The position numbers and the translations under genes were made by a program. The notes below the pieces were generated by a model. The model did no database searches. It was not told the origin of the DNA and saw nothing but the letters and a program-made list of their open reading frames with translations. A DNA stretch of 64,000 bases from Tubiluchus corallicola (Eukaryota > Priapulida > Priapulimorpha > Priapulimorphida > Tubiluchidae): the NCBI GenBank assembly GCA_030141605.1, contig JAQGDQ010001067.1, forward strand, positions 1 to 64,000, given 5' to 3'. Below are positions 31,475 through 45,200 of the stretch, piece by piece. Within the stretch, counting starts at the first letter, position 1; each line of letters starts with the position of its first letter.

Positions 31475-34390
31475 TCAACTTGCCCAAAAATTCGTTGGCA
31501 AACGCTTAGGTGGTGGTGGTATAGACCCTGTTTTGATACACTTCTCTAAGAACGTTTTCAATCGAATAAGAGGTCCACCTTGTCCTTGCGATGTCACTTT
31601 TTCGATCTTTGGAAAATAGTCACTGCAAATTGTGTACAGTAATTTCTGAAACTGCCTGCCGTAAGCACTGAGCAATGCGAATCCAGCAACTTGCAAAAAT
31701 TCATATATGACTGTGGCTGATATATCTGGATGCGGATGTAAATTGATAATGTTTGACAGCCAAATCCAGCCATGTTCTATTCCATGTGGATGATTGCCAT
31801 GTTGAGAAGGAGAAATTAGTATAGCTGCATACAGGCGAACGATACCAGACATTCGATTTAGAAACTTATCTTGTTTTTCTATCATACCATCATTATAAAT
31901 GTATCCTAAAGCTTTGTAATGATCCTCCTGTGATTCACCTTCTTGTTGTGGTATATAATAAGGGACTAAGTAAGGGCACCTCAAGTGGAAATGAGCCAGC
32001 AGTAATGCACCAAAGTCAGCATAGCGTTGCCACAAAGCAACGGCTACGGCTGCAATAGGAAAAGCTCCTTCGGGTTTTGATGCAACTTCACCATCGCCCT
32101 GACGGATAATTTTCTGAGCAATAATATTTTTAGCAAAATCAGCTCCGTCTGGATGGTCATTTATGGACACTCTTTTCCCAGCAATTTCAATGGTGTGACC
32201 TTCTAAAAGACTGCACAAACTGACTATTTTACTACGAAGATGTGTACCGGAAATTGACGAAATAGCATTTATAGGTGTGTTTATTGCTCGATGAAGCTCA
32301 AACCTTAGCTTCTTATGTGCCGGATTTGATGCTATATCCTTGCACTTCAGAATGCACTGCTCTAATTGCTGTTTTAAATTCTCATAATTTTTATATGCTG
32401 ACTCAGTTATGCATAAAATTTGTCCTTCTGAAAGACTTAAATCTCCAGCACCAGCTTCGGGTTCTCGTGCTTCTTTGGGTTCTGCAAGTATGCTTACATT
32501 ATCATCTGAAACTTTAATTCCAGTTTTTTGTTTCACTTTAATAACAAGTTCTGCTGCTTTTAGTTCTCCTTCAGTGTTAGCTTTGTGTGTAACTTTTTCG
32601 GCAGATTCGTGTAACAGTCTTAAAGCAGTTACTAACTGATTCATCTGCACAACATGCACTGCTGTTGCTCTGTTAGCCTTAACATTTGCTAGAATGGCTC
32701 CTCGTTGATTAACAATTTGCATCACTTCATTATTTATAGCTTTTACCTGCTGGCTGTCCAGCTTTTCAGTATACTTACAAGAGTTGAGAATGGACTGAAT
32801 GTCGACTGACAACTTGTCAATCTGTTCTTCTAAACTAGTCAATGTACCGAGGAGCTTCTTGGATTCTTCTGCCAGCTTCTCACTTTGCTCCTGTGCCAGC
32901 TCAGCTTCTCTGAGTTTAGCGTCAAGCTTTCTAGCATGACTTCGGTACTGGTCTTTCAGTTTTTGCTGCTTCTGTAAAAGTTCTCTCTCCTTATTTTCTT
33001 CTGCAATTTGCATAGTGAGAAACTCCGACATTGCCTTTTGTTCTCTAGCTATTTCCAGAGCTTGCAGCTTTTTTTGTGCAAAATCGCTAACATCCTGCCA
33101 AAATGTTTCATACACTGTCCTTTTTTCCTCTATCGATTGCTGCAACTTTTCATTCCACTGCTCTTCGGCATCCAATTGAAGGAGAAAAGCATTATTTCCA
33201 GGTAGAATCTCACTATTACCAGATTCCACATTAACATGTTTGTTGACATGAAAGTATTTGTCAGATGATCTAGATGATGCACGAGCATCTCCGCTATGTT
33301 GTTCTGGTGAAGAAGACTTTTTCCTTGGTAGAACTGCAGGGTCAATAGTAGGTGGCACAAAGAATTCATCCAACAAATCCCTTATTTTGCCTTTTTCAAA
33401 CCAATCACTAAAAAAGTAAAATAGAAGCAAAATAGTAGAACAAAGTAATGAACTACATAAAATGCATTCCTTTTAAAATTGATATCCAAACAAACATTTT
33501 TTGTATGTTTCATATGTCACTAAGTACAATATTCTTCATCACTGTAGATATTTTGCAATAGTTAGTTATAAGGGACCCTAAATACCATCAGGTAGTCACA
33601 CACATTATACTCACAGATAATAGGTGATTTCAATTTTTCTTGATGTTCAATTGTATTTCTATTTTAAATAACAATTTTTGAGTCAATTTCGAATTTTTTA
33701 CACTTTTCAGATTATACGTCTACATTCCTTGGTTTTGTCATCAGTATAGGTCACTACAAATGCACTACACAAATTGCAAGGTTAGAAATTTTGGAGCTGT
33801 AAGTGGAAAGCTTTTGCTAGCTTCTTCAGTTTGAGTAGTCTGTCGCATTTGGTAATTCGACAACACATGACCACCAGAAGTCTTTAACATACATGGCATT
33901 ACATAAACTTGCATTAGGAAGCTGAAAATAACGCAACATTAAACAATGGTGCAAAGTTAAGAATGAAAAAAATCAAATCTCAACAGCAAGCCACTTTTCA
34001 ATTTTGCTAAGATTTGTACTCAAACATACACAAACCATTGAATACTTGTAATATCTGACATATCAATGACTGACTTTAGAATTACTACAAACTTGGTTTG
34101 ATCTGCTTCACCACAATGCCATACAGAATTCTAAGCGAAAATTGAACTTTCCAACACAGCTCTGTCTCTGTCTGGCAGTTGCAAGTTGTAACTAATATAA
34201 ATTGTAACTAGTTGTAACTACTGTTGTGTCATATACATGTTAATAAAAATTTGACAAGTGGACAGGATGCATAAAATGTGTATGAGTTTCAAGTGCACAA
34301 TTAAAAATACTTTCACACTCACCCATCATAAATTAGCTGACCTTTCTCTGTCTGAGCCAGAGCAATGAGAGTTGGTGACATTGCAGACAT
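31475..34390 (-). CDS. GLE1: GLE1 mRNA export factor
   Basis: Two coding exons: 34390-34323 (MSAMSPTLIALAQTEKGQ then LIYDG) and 33407-31475, joining in phase (GG|T) to give 666 residues. GLE1 sits on the cytoplasmic face of the nuclear pore. With inositol hexakisphosphate it activates the helicase DDX19/Dbp5 to strip export factors from mRNA, and it also acts in translation. Residues about 100-270 form a long coiled coil rich in Glu, Lys and Gln. Residues about 365-655 form the conserved GLE1 domain, with blocks FPIAAVAVALWQRYADFGAL, FLNRMSGIVRLYAAI, HPHGIEHGWIWL and FIRLK-like PLIRLKTFLEKC. The family-typical ending reads NFWAS. The apparent Met at 33430 is intronic: an acceptor (TTTTTTAG) ends at 33408. 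The length is close to the vertebrate protein. Confidence 0.96.
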
Positions 34391-35922
34391 CGTAGAGTTC
34401 TTTATTTCATTGCTCTTTTATTGTTGTCTGTTCCATAGATAGATTCAATCATTAACTAGATAATGTCTATAAAAATAAAGATAACTAAAGTTATTTAATC
34501 ATCTATTAAACACTCACAATGGTTTAGTAAAGAGAATACATTAGGCAAGACATAGTTTTATAATTCTTTCTCTCTGTGGCTTTTTCCAACTTCCCTTCCT
34601 CTTAACAGTAACAAGTTTAACCACATTTTTCTTGCTTTTAATCTTTGGCTATTTTATCGCTATTCTTCAGTAATGATCTAGGCCTTTACAAAATCAATCT
34701 CTAATTGATTATTTACTTTTAATATTCGTAACTCCAAATTTTGGGCAGAGTTGCAAAGCGTAGCTCAAAAACAGAAAGTTAAAAAAACAATGCAGCCTTT
34801 TTATGCAGTCTGGCATAACAGTCTGAATCGATGTAAGCCGTATGATAGAGAAAAGGTTAAAAACAAAGATGAGCTTCTCTGATTTGTTTACAGTCCGCAG
34901 AAAATCCTCATCTGTAATTAAGAGATCAGCATGCACACAGGTCTACAAGCATTTACCAAAATTGAGAAATGAATCCGACGACTTTTGGATCCACTTCTGT
35001 GAAGTTTCTCTCCATTGTCATATATGGTAAATAATGATGGGCAAATGCCTCGGTCATCAAAGTTGTTAAAATAATTGAGATTCAGAATAACTGTTTATTA
35101 ATATTATTATTAAAGGTGAATAAGTATTAATAAGCAGGCCCGATTTTTTAACATTTAACTTTAGTAAGTTATTACTGGTTGCAAAGAAATACATTAATTA
35201 TCGTGGAATATTCTAATAAAGAAACTTCTCACTACATAACTCAAGTTCATTATCCCTGGCCTGCATATTCTCAGAAGCAGTAACATCCACAATTCATTAT
35301 TGTTACCACTATCTTTATAGATCTGCAAATAAAGTTTTTCACTGTCCTTGATCCAAGCTCTGACATTACTAATGGCTCTGCTATATTATCACCATAATTA
35401 TACTAATCCAAAACTTGAGTCTCGACCAGCTGTGCTCTTCACCCGATCGTAGGTTGGCATCACTCAAGGTTGAGCACACCCCTTGATTAAGCATTAAGCA
35501 AAATAAGCCTCATGGGAACACAGGAAGAGAGCCCCCACACAGCTTTTCTTCAAATCGAATACTTAGCCAAAAGTAAAAATACACTGGAATATGCATGGTC
35601 GTTTCTGTGTTTGTTTACATTCGGATGGTATAGATAGGCATCGATTTTTAATCTACTATCACTTTTTATGAAAAGCTGATAGCCTTGCTAATATTGGAAA
35701 TAAATGTTACTGCAAGTTTTTCCATTTTGAAAGTTAAAATTTCATTTAACCGTTTAGTATTGCTTTTATTCTGAATTATACATTTACTGGGGACCATAAT
35801 CTTTATGGTGCTTAGGGCCTCTTGCTGTCTTAAGGTGGGTTTGGTCTAGCGTTATCCCAGGTCGAAATTGGCACAGTCTGATCGGTAGCGTCAGAGAGCA
35901 CGCACGTTGAGCAACCACGACG

Positions 35923-35960
35923 ATAGCTAAGTTACGATCATAAATTCGTAACTTAGCTAT
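35923..35960. other. Perfect 15-bp hairpin
   Basis: ATAGCTAAGTTACGA (35923-35937), an 8-nt loop TCATAAAT, then its exact complement (35946-35960). The preceding 100 bp are richer in GC than the surroundings. It may be the middle or end of a small MITE. Confidence 0.9.
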
Positions 35961-37283
35961 GCAATATGCATGCCTTATCAACTATACTTAATTCATTGCT
36001 TGCATGCTTCATGATGTCCAATTTGCATTGCCGCAATTACACTTGCTGCCCAATTTTGATATGCTTTGCAAATATTTTTGCTTTATTTTAATGCTGATCA
36101 ACTTAATTGCTAATACCTAACAGACACTTGAACATTTATTGTACATTTATGTTTTTTTGTCCTTTTCTTAATATTGCTTAAAAACTTAAAGTATTGCTTA
36201 CTTGTTAAATCAGACAGTTTTTTGTATTCTGTTGTTATGATAATTAAATCTGTCATAGATTTGTCATTCTTCAAATTCAAAATTTTTGCTTAATGTATTG
36301 TAATTGTTAGGACAATTTATTTTTCTTTTTTACCTCTTTTCTTTTTTTTGCTATTCACATGTATATTCATAGTCTCTTTACAGATATGTTGTAATTTCCA
36401 TAAAACAAACAGTTGATAACTATTACTTCTTTTAAAGTTACTAATTTAAATTTTATTTTGCGAATGTTGTTTTTTCCGATCATTAAAATATTCTCATTTT
36501 GATCTGATTTTCTGTTTTGAACCGTATATTATCTTTAATGCTTGACTATATTTTTCTTTAGGAACGACTGGTTTTTTGCTGTTGTTGTTGTATTTATGTA
36601 TGTTTACGTACTTTTCATAGTTGCGTTTTTTCTGTCACTAGCGTCACTTTCTCCTACGTTCATTGTATTTTTATATATTTTATAGTTAAATTATTGTAAA
36701 TTCATGGAGAAAAATAATAACTAATTCTAATTCTCGCGTAATACACAGAAGCAAGATGTGAATGTCTTGAAAAATCTAAGTTTAAGGCCTTATATTCTGG
36801 GTTACTGAAGATAATTCTAAGATTTGAGAAAATAGCTAATAAATTACCGCCATATACTGATATTCTGTTTTAGACAATACGGGATACCCTCCAGCAACAG
36901 GTACGCTCTTGATTTTCTCATACTGAGCTGATTTCAGTCTTTAATTCGCACAAATCCACTCGAAAAAATATGGGGCCTCATTAAAAATCATTAATCGTTA
37001 GCTACTAAAAAAGTCGAAGAGTGTAGACAAGAGATGCGTTATTTACTATTATAACCATAAATAAAAGTGTAAATGATTGAAATTATGGCTTTATTCCAAT
37101 TTAAAGAGCAGCGTGCTATTCCAATTACAAGCTAAAGTGCACTGCCTAAAAGAATACCAATCCAAACAATTCCAACAGGAAAAGATGCTAATTAGTTACT
37201 GAATACTATAATAATCACTATAAAATGTACTAAATTGTAAGGCATGTGCAACTTGTCAACAACATTGCTTTCCAACATAAATA

Positions 37284-37765
37284 CTACCGACGCTGAAACC
37301 AGTCAAAATGTATTGTCGAAAATGACTGCATCATTGTATAGATCCCAATAATCTTGTTCCAAGTCCAATGAGCGCACTTTGCAGATTTCACAAAATTTTG
37401 TTGAGTTTCCTTGCTAGCAGCCACCACCAGTCTCAAGTAACAAATTTCACAATAGTTTCTTATGTTAACCAAGTTATGATGTTCCTGACAGCATGTTTAA
37501 TTGTAAAGAAAGTCTCCAAACCGTTTGTGCTATTTGAATGCAAGTTAGTTGACCAAAGGTTAAGAAATGATTTTATCAATTTGGCAATTTTAGATGCAGA
37601 CATGCTCTTTCCAGTAGAAGCAATGTAGCTCGGTTGCTGCTTTGCTAGTTTAATTTCGGGCAATTTCATCCCATCTCTAACCTCGTATTTTTTAATTACA
37701 ACTTGTGTTATACGATGATGTAGTCGTTGTATGTTAGTCAGCTCTGTTAAATTAAATTGATTCAA
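37284..37765 (-). pseudogene. Unidentified open frames, possible decayed gene
   Basis: Two overlapping minus-strand frames (37765-37460 and 37472-37284) read like one protein broken by a frameshift near 37470. An acceptor-like tract (CAATTTAATTTAACAG) lies just upstream on the minus strand. Composition is protein-like (KYEVRDGMKLPEIKLAKQQP, then ASKIAKLIKSFLNLW; second frame YCEICYLRLVVAASKET). I do not recognise a family. It could be a broken gene, an exon with a retained intron, or chance. Confidence 0.25.
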
Positions 37766-39241
37766 GCATCACCTTTATTGTATAAGCTATAGTAGCTTAA
37801 ATGTATACGTCATTGCATCACTGAAATAATTATGCAAAAATTATGTCATCAATAGTCCGTAAATTTTGGTATCTGTGAAATTTAATGTCCGTCTAACTAA
37901 ATACATGTACCCATCTTCTAATGTGAAATTGATATCTGCGCTAATTATTTATTTTAGCTAGCTTTGATGAATTTAAATTATTGGTGGACTCGTGTGTCTG
38001 TGTTTTTGGTATCTGTCGATCTATTCTTTATGTAATACTGCAGCTATGTATTAAAATTTCTGTCTAATAAAACATGCCTATAAAAATTATATAACTAACA
38101 TTTTGATTGTTGTATGTATTAATGTTGTACATTTATCAGCTTTATTAATGTTAAATTATAGCCGTGTACTTTCGTGTAACATGCATCAGTCAACCTGTTA
38201 TTTATGTAACTCTATATCGTGACATGTGTTATCAAATTTTAATATAAAGAAGTCAGCGTCATTATTCCACCGTACAAGTCACTTGTCACGCCTGCAGCAG
38301 ATTCAAAGAATATGCCTAAGGCTGGACGACTTCAGCTGGGATTCTGTTTCTACAGTACATGCAGGACAACCATCGACCTAATCTACGCATGCATAAAGTA
38401 ATAAATGATGAATGGCGCAATCGAATAAAATGTATTTTTCTATCGTCTATATAGACAATTTCGAGGTCACAAACACAAACTATTTGTACTTGGACAAACG
38501 TTCAAAACATCTCTTTGCTCATAGAGTGTTCTTCGTTGGAGCAAGTTGATTAGTTATACTGTAACTTGTAAGTTCAGACACTGTGAAGAAGTTCATGACA
38601 GGTCTGGGAGGTGTGCACCCTCTGACATATTGCTAGCACACCTAAGCTGCTTGAACACAAATATTTTAGGCAATCTATCTAAAAATCTTGTTCCTAAAAA
38701 CTGTCTTGATTGAACTCCATTTCAGTGTGATTTCTGTGATTCTGCTAGATCCACTTCATCAATAGATGAGCAAATTTAAGTTTGCCAAATCAAGTTTCAC
38801 TGTATTTAGGCATTGTACTTTCATGTTTCTTTTTGTATTGACGAATAATACAAAAAGAAATTTTGTAATAACCTGATAATCAAAGAGGTAACCTGATAAT
38901 CAAAGAGGTCACATATGCTGCAAGGAGCCAAAAACAAACAACTCGGATTCAGCTGACTTAAGTTAACCTATGAGATGGAATTATTTGCTTGTTCGCGTAA
39001 TATTATTCAGTGCTCACTGCTCAGGGTTCAGTTAATAATCAATACATAGTAACCTGTCGAAAGAGTGACATGGGCGTAAGCGCAACTCACAAGTTGTGGT
39101 ATTAATCAAGTTCACTTTTTTACTAAGAATTCACTTTTTTTGACAATATGTAATGTTGTTTATTTACAATGGTTTCATGTTGGGAGCTTGTGCTGATGTT
39201 CTCAAATTTATTTTCAAGTGATAATTTAATAGACGAGCAGT

Positions 39242-42200
39242 ATGGATGATGAAACTGATACCAGAGAACAGATATTTCACAATGTTGTACGGGAGCACAT
39301 TGTAAGTAATGCCAATGAATAAGAAACATTTATTTGTTTGCCTTCCAAATAAATACAGAAAACTATAAAAATCATGACAATATTCAACAGTATTTAAAGA
39401 AGAGTGGGATGGCGAAAGACCAATATGGTCATCTAGTCTGCCATCCCTAAATAATGAAATTACTAATCACTGCATGGCTAGGAGCAATGATATTATAGTA
39501 AAAAGTAAAGAATGTAGGCAAAGGATCAAAAGTAAATTGATGGCGAACAATAGTGGAAAATATAACGTTGTGCAAATGACGCAAAACAAAAGTGAAAAAT
39601 AAAAGTAATTAAATCAGTTTTCAATGAGCAAGAGTACACTGGTAGTTTCCTAAATGTATATAAAGCAAATAGCTAATTGTTTAATCAGTGAAGCGAAGTA
39701 TAGTATATAATTGTATGTTCATATTGTTTTTAACTCACTGAATAAGAAGTAAAATTGTAAGCAAAATAAAACAAATTGTTAAAGCAACTTGGAATTATGT
39801 TACATAATGTTTTAATTTTACATGTTGTACATACTAGTGAAGCATTGTTTTTAAAAATTTAGAACGATATGATATTTATGATTAAGGTGTTTGATACTGT
39901 AATATTGTAGAAATTATGGCAAACACTGGATTAAATAATGCTGATGTATTGATAAACGAGTACACTACTTGCAAAGGAAACTTGTTAGTGTTAAGTACAT
40001 GCCTTTAACTATTGATAATAATACAAATAAAGCAGATGACGTAATCACTGTAGGATTAGACTAACAATTGGAAGAGCTAACAAAAGAAAAGAAAGCCAGC
40101 TAACTAGAGTGTCCGACACTATTTAATCGGAAATGTGTATATACTATAAATTGCTAAACAGTACAATTTCTTTGCATTTAATTGACACTATATTTGTTTA
40201 TTAAAGTCAAACTATATTGCTTGGCTAATACATGGAGCGAATTTACATTTTTTCAATACACTACTCAACTCATTTAATAAAATTATTCCTTTATTGCTTT
40301 ATGGAATTCAACACCCCCCTCACCCCCCCCCCCCATAATCTATGATATCTAAATTGATAAAAATTATCATGTGTAACAGGTCTTGTTGAATTGTTGTGTA
40401 TTTGACTAATTTTAATAAATAGTTACTGTATAATTCTGGGAGCAAGTTGTTAGTGTATCTGTACACAAACGTAGCTAATTCCAGTTTGCAAATGTCTCTT
40501 AGTTTTAGTAGTTTGAGTTTGATGTATGAAGGAGTTGCGTGATCGCAAATTTTGGCGAAAGTCATTATTTTTACAATTTTGTTTTGTGCAGTCGTTACAG
40601 GTTGCAGTGTACTAGCTAATGCAATACTAGCTTATGCCCCAACGTAAAACGCATTACTGCAAGTAGGGGTAGACAACAAAAAGATACGCCATTTGGAGAG
40701 TTGGGATATCCACATATTGTCTTAACGTCCACGTAATGATTCCTCATCAGTACCCAGTGATTCGTTATCATTCATAATTTTATACTTTTTCACAATAGTT
40801 AAATTATTATCATTACGATTAGCATCATCTCATTGTCATTTTCTTAGTTGACAAAGTAAAGAATCAGTAAATAAACAAAATCAGTAGTGGTGATAATAAT
40901 AATAATAATAATAAGACTATTATTACACATATATGAGTGTATGAGGAATGATGAGGCAAAGATACACTGGGCTGAAGTACGCACCATCACAAATGGATGT
41001 TATTTTAACCTCCAATAATTACTCATTCTATTTTTAAATATCTACTTTTTAGCATCACACTTGGCATCTTCAAAAGGCAACATATGACTATGCAATTTGT
41101 ACTGTACTGTACTGTATTGCAATATACTAGATACCTCCTATGTGGTGTACATGGAGGTGGAATGTTTTACAGATAAATCACGTTAATTAGATGCTAAGGA
41201 AAGATTGATCAGTGATCAGTAAATAAAAATTAATCAATAAGGCTGACTGCTCATCACCAGATGACATTCGTTGCCAAATAGATGCTAATACCTTCTTCTT
41301 AATGGAAAAAGAAAAACTAGCAATGTAAATATTTATTATCAGTGAGCAAGTCGTTAAAGTTATGAGCATATTTTGCAGAGAAGGTAATCTTGTGAAGCAA
41401 ACTCAAATTAGCAGGTGGCAATTGAGTACCACCTAGAACACAAACAAATACTATCTAAAATTTCAGTGTTTATATACCTGTAGCACTGAGCTACTAGAAC
41501 AGATTTCTGGCACTCAATTATTGAAACTATACTTTCTTGAATTTCTGTGAAAGTTTTTCTTCTTCCTTCTTCCTGTGATCATGTGTTATTGTATGATTTT
41601 TGATGATAGTCAAAAAATCTCTTTGTAGCTGGTTTACCCACACCATGTACAAGGCAACCACATTTCCTTCTGATTCTTCATGGAGTAAGTGGCAAGTTGA
41701 AATTATTGAAGTCTAGGATCATGATCACTTTCTTTTAATGCTGGCCTTAATTCTGTTTGGGAATTGGGTGGAAAACAGAAGGCCAACTCTTCCTAGCATA
41801 ATTTTCCTATTGTCTTTCTTCTGTCACCCTCATTCTCTTCATCTTCTAATGGCGTCTATTTCAGTTTATTCTCACTCATTTTTTCTCTCTGATTAGCAAA
41901 AAGTGATTTCTGCTAATTGCCTTCCTATAGCATGCTTCCTCAGAACAATTTCAGAACAGTCACTTACAGTTTTTCATTATTTGAAGTTTCACAAGGTTTA
42001 CATGGTTTTGAGGATCTACTTTCAGTCAATGACATTTTGATTGTGGTTGATCCCTTAGCTTCCTCAGAACAATTTCAGAACAGTCACTTACAGTTTTTCA
42101 TTATTTGAAGTTTCACAAGGTTTACATGGTTTTTAGGATCTACTTTCAGTCAATGACATTTTGATTGTGGTTGATCACTTAGCTGTAAACTGAGGGATGT

Positions 42201-45200
42201 ATATATATGTTATTTGAGAAAGTAGAGATGCTCTACTACAAAACATGTCATAGTTAAAATACATTTTGCTAAACTTCAAAATTTGCTAATTTTTATTTCC
42301 AGATTTTTCTTCTTCTGATAATTATGCTCTACTTACTGTCTTATGCCATCATTCGGCTATACAAGCGCAGAGCAGAAAGTGATGACTATTATTCAGGTAA
42401 GTGTGACATGTGCTGCAATTTGTTTTGCACATTGTAACATGAATTTACATGTATGTTCCAAAACAGACCTGAGTGCCCGAGGAATGTATCCCACAAGAGA
42501 CAACATAACGAATTTATGTACAAGTGCGACCAAAAGTGATCGTGTAGAAATATACTTAGATCTAATTTGTAATAACTCTGTGGGTCTGGTTTCCTATAAC
42601 TGTGCGAATTATCAATAAAAAATATAATTCAAAGTTCAAAAAAACAGTATGATAGTTAGCTAGGAAGATCAGATTAGTTTAGTTAAATTTCAGTACAGAT
42701 AATTCTACATTCTCTTGTTTAACTGACTCATTTCTTAGGCATAATGTTTTTGAAAGAAAAAAATTTTCCTACCTTTTATACTTTTAGTCTTTCTGTAATA
42801 ACAACTGAAGTCATACATTAAACTCATTTTCATGCAAGAAAGGTATTGAACTGTTTCATTAGTCAGAGTAACTTCTAACTGCTGTACATTGGAGTCATTC
42901 CATGTCAATTCACCCAAAATTTTAGATTGTCTACACCCGACCATCTTGGATTTTGATGAAACTTGGCAGTTATTGGGCCTTATGAAAATAATTTGTGTTC
43001 AAAAATTTGCCTGAAATTTCAAAAATTCATATCTCAATACCTACTTGACCAATATTCATGGGAGAGGTGTTGTTTTAGTCAGGAAAATACCTAGAATCCA
43101 AATCCAGGCTCATATTCAGCCTTTCTGATGATTTTCTGTTGACGGTCTTTTGACCCAGTTTTTGACCTTGACCTTGACCCCATGGATAAAAAATCTTTGG
43201 CCCCAACGTTAGTGAGCATGAAAGGTTATCCTGTTAGCTACCACATACCAAAAATTGATTGACATAAAATTTTAAACATAAACTCTATATATTTTCATGA
43301 GGCCCAATAACCATGCCAAGTTTCATCATAATCCGAGATGGTCGAGTGTAGGCCACTGGGTGAATTGACATGGAATGACCCTATGAATAACCAATAAAAA
43401 AACTTTTAAACAAAGCATTTGCAACCAAAGTGCACTCAATTCTGTTTCAACCATATAAGTGTTGAAAGAAATACTAAATTAGAAAGCCTGAAAAAGTTTT
43501 GCACCTCCACCGGGATGCGAACACAGTGGCGAAAGAAAGTTGCTCATTATTAGATTTACGTAGCATATAAACAAGTCAACCTGCTTTTAACTGTACATTT
43601 GCCTTTTTGATTATTGATTGACTGTTATTTCACTGGTTATGCTCAATACTCTGTAAAAATTTTCTTTTATGGAGTTATTAAAATTTTCAGCTTGCCGTTA
43701 ACAATACATTAAAGGAAAGGGCAAACCTTTAGGAAGTTAGGCTGATTTCAATGTTCACGAAGAATATTAGAAGGACTTAGTAATAAAACTGCAATAAGCG
43801 CCTCGTGTAATTAGTAAAATCACTTTAAAGTCGCGATCACTTCATGCTTGGGCAATCCCCGTTTTCAATCCCCATTCTTCGACTAACGTCATTCGCCTCA
43901 AAGAAAAGTTGCACACTGTCAGCCTTTGCCAAAAGTATAATAAGTTTTTATAAAAAAAATAGATAGCTAATTTTGTAATATTTCTGCGTGAAAATTAGGT
44001 AAGCTGCAGAAGTGTGAATTTAGTTTTAGCAATGTGCGCTGGCAGAAAGCCACGGCACGCTTACGAAAAGAACGAAGTCTCCCAGTTACGTCATGATTTT
44101 CAAGTGAATGGTGACCACCACCACACCTGAAAATTTCTATTCAGAGGTAGTATATTTGCAATTTTTCTAAATTTAAGTGATAACAGTAAAATAAACCCAA
44201 CATACTAAGTGACTTGTTCTTTCCTTTAAATCCAATAATCAGTTCTCTCAATTGCAGAAAGAATTAGTTGCTGCAGCATAAGTGCAAGTGAGTGTGTCAG
44301 CAAATATATGCTAGAGTTTTTGATTGAGACTGAAGGTGGAAAGACGAAAGACTGTGTACTACGTAGAATAAGTGAATTAGAATGTAGTGACAAAATGTTG
44401 CTATATAAGTAGATGGTATTATTTAATACTGAGGTTGAAGATTATAAAAAGAGTATATTACAGTGTACTATTTCGATGAAATTAAAAGTTATATTTATAA
44501 TGAGCTGATTACTGGCATCTGTCAACCTAATTTGAAAAACATTTTTTTGCTTTCTGCAATATAAAGAACACAGACTGAGGCGCATTATTTGTATATCTTG
44601 CACTAGTTGTGCAGTATTGCTCATTTGTTTCAAATTCTGACCAGTGCAGCTATATTCGCTACACCTGATTAGCTTATTTTTTAAAGCATCCTGAAATTTT
44701 TAAGGTGTAGAAAAACTATACTAAATAAGCAAGGTTAGCTCAGTTCTGAATTAGTTTCTTTATATTTTAGAATTTTATTTAAGACTTTATGTACATGTCA
44801 ATAGTGCAAACTTATATACATCACAAATAACTTAGAAAGAAATTTCGTCTATGACAACATCGTATACTTAGTGCAGTAAATAATAAACACAGAGATTTTT
44901 CTCAAACAATATTCAATCAAACATTTGCTACTAGTGTTTTAGAGATAGGAGCTTACATCCTACCTTTACAGTAATTAACCTACAGATTGTCAATTTGTGA
45001 TATAAATACAAACGGTGCCTATTATGATGTGAGTGGTTTCCAGTACAATAAGGCATTAACAAACAAGACTGGTAGGTTTAAATATCTTTTACAAGCATCA
45101 ACATATAATAACAGTTTGTATGTGCTACCACATGATTTTTTATTGATAAGCAATGACTCTGCAGTAATTTTATTAACTGTAAGACCTTGGTAATTATTTT

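Larger units (their letters stand above)
34391..39241. other. Divergent GLE1/LMBR1 intergenic region
   Basis: AT-rich 4.8-kb region between the two divergent starts. It holds a perfect hairpin (35923-35960), a possible decayed coding region (37284-37765) and a short duplicated 20-bp motif near 38870-38908. I cannot point to a core promoter for either gene. Confidence 0.5.

Noticed and set aside
33408-33430. Met at 33430 as the start of GLE1
   Set aside because: This text is intronic (TTTTTTAG acceptor); the real N-terminus is the in-phase exon at 34390-34323.
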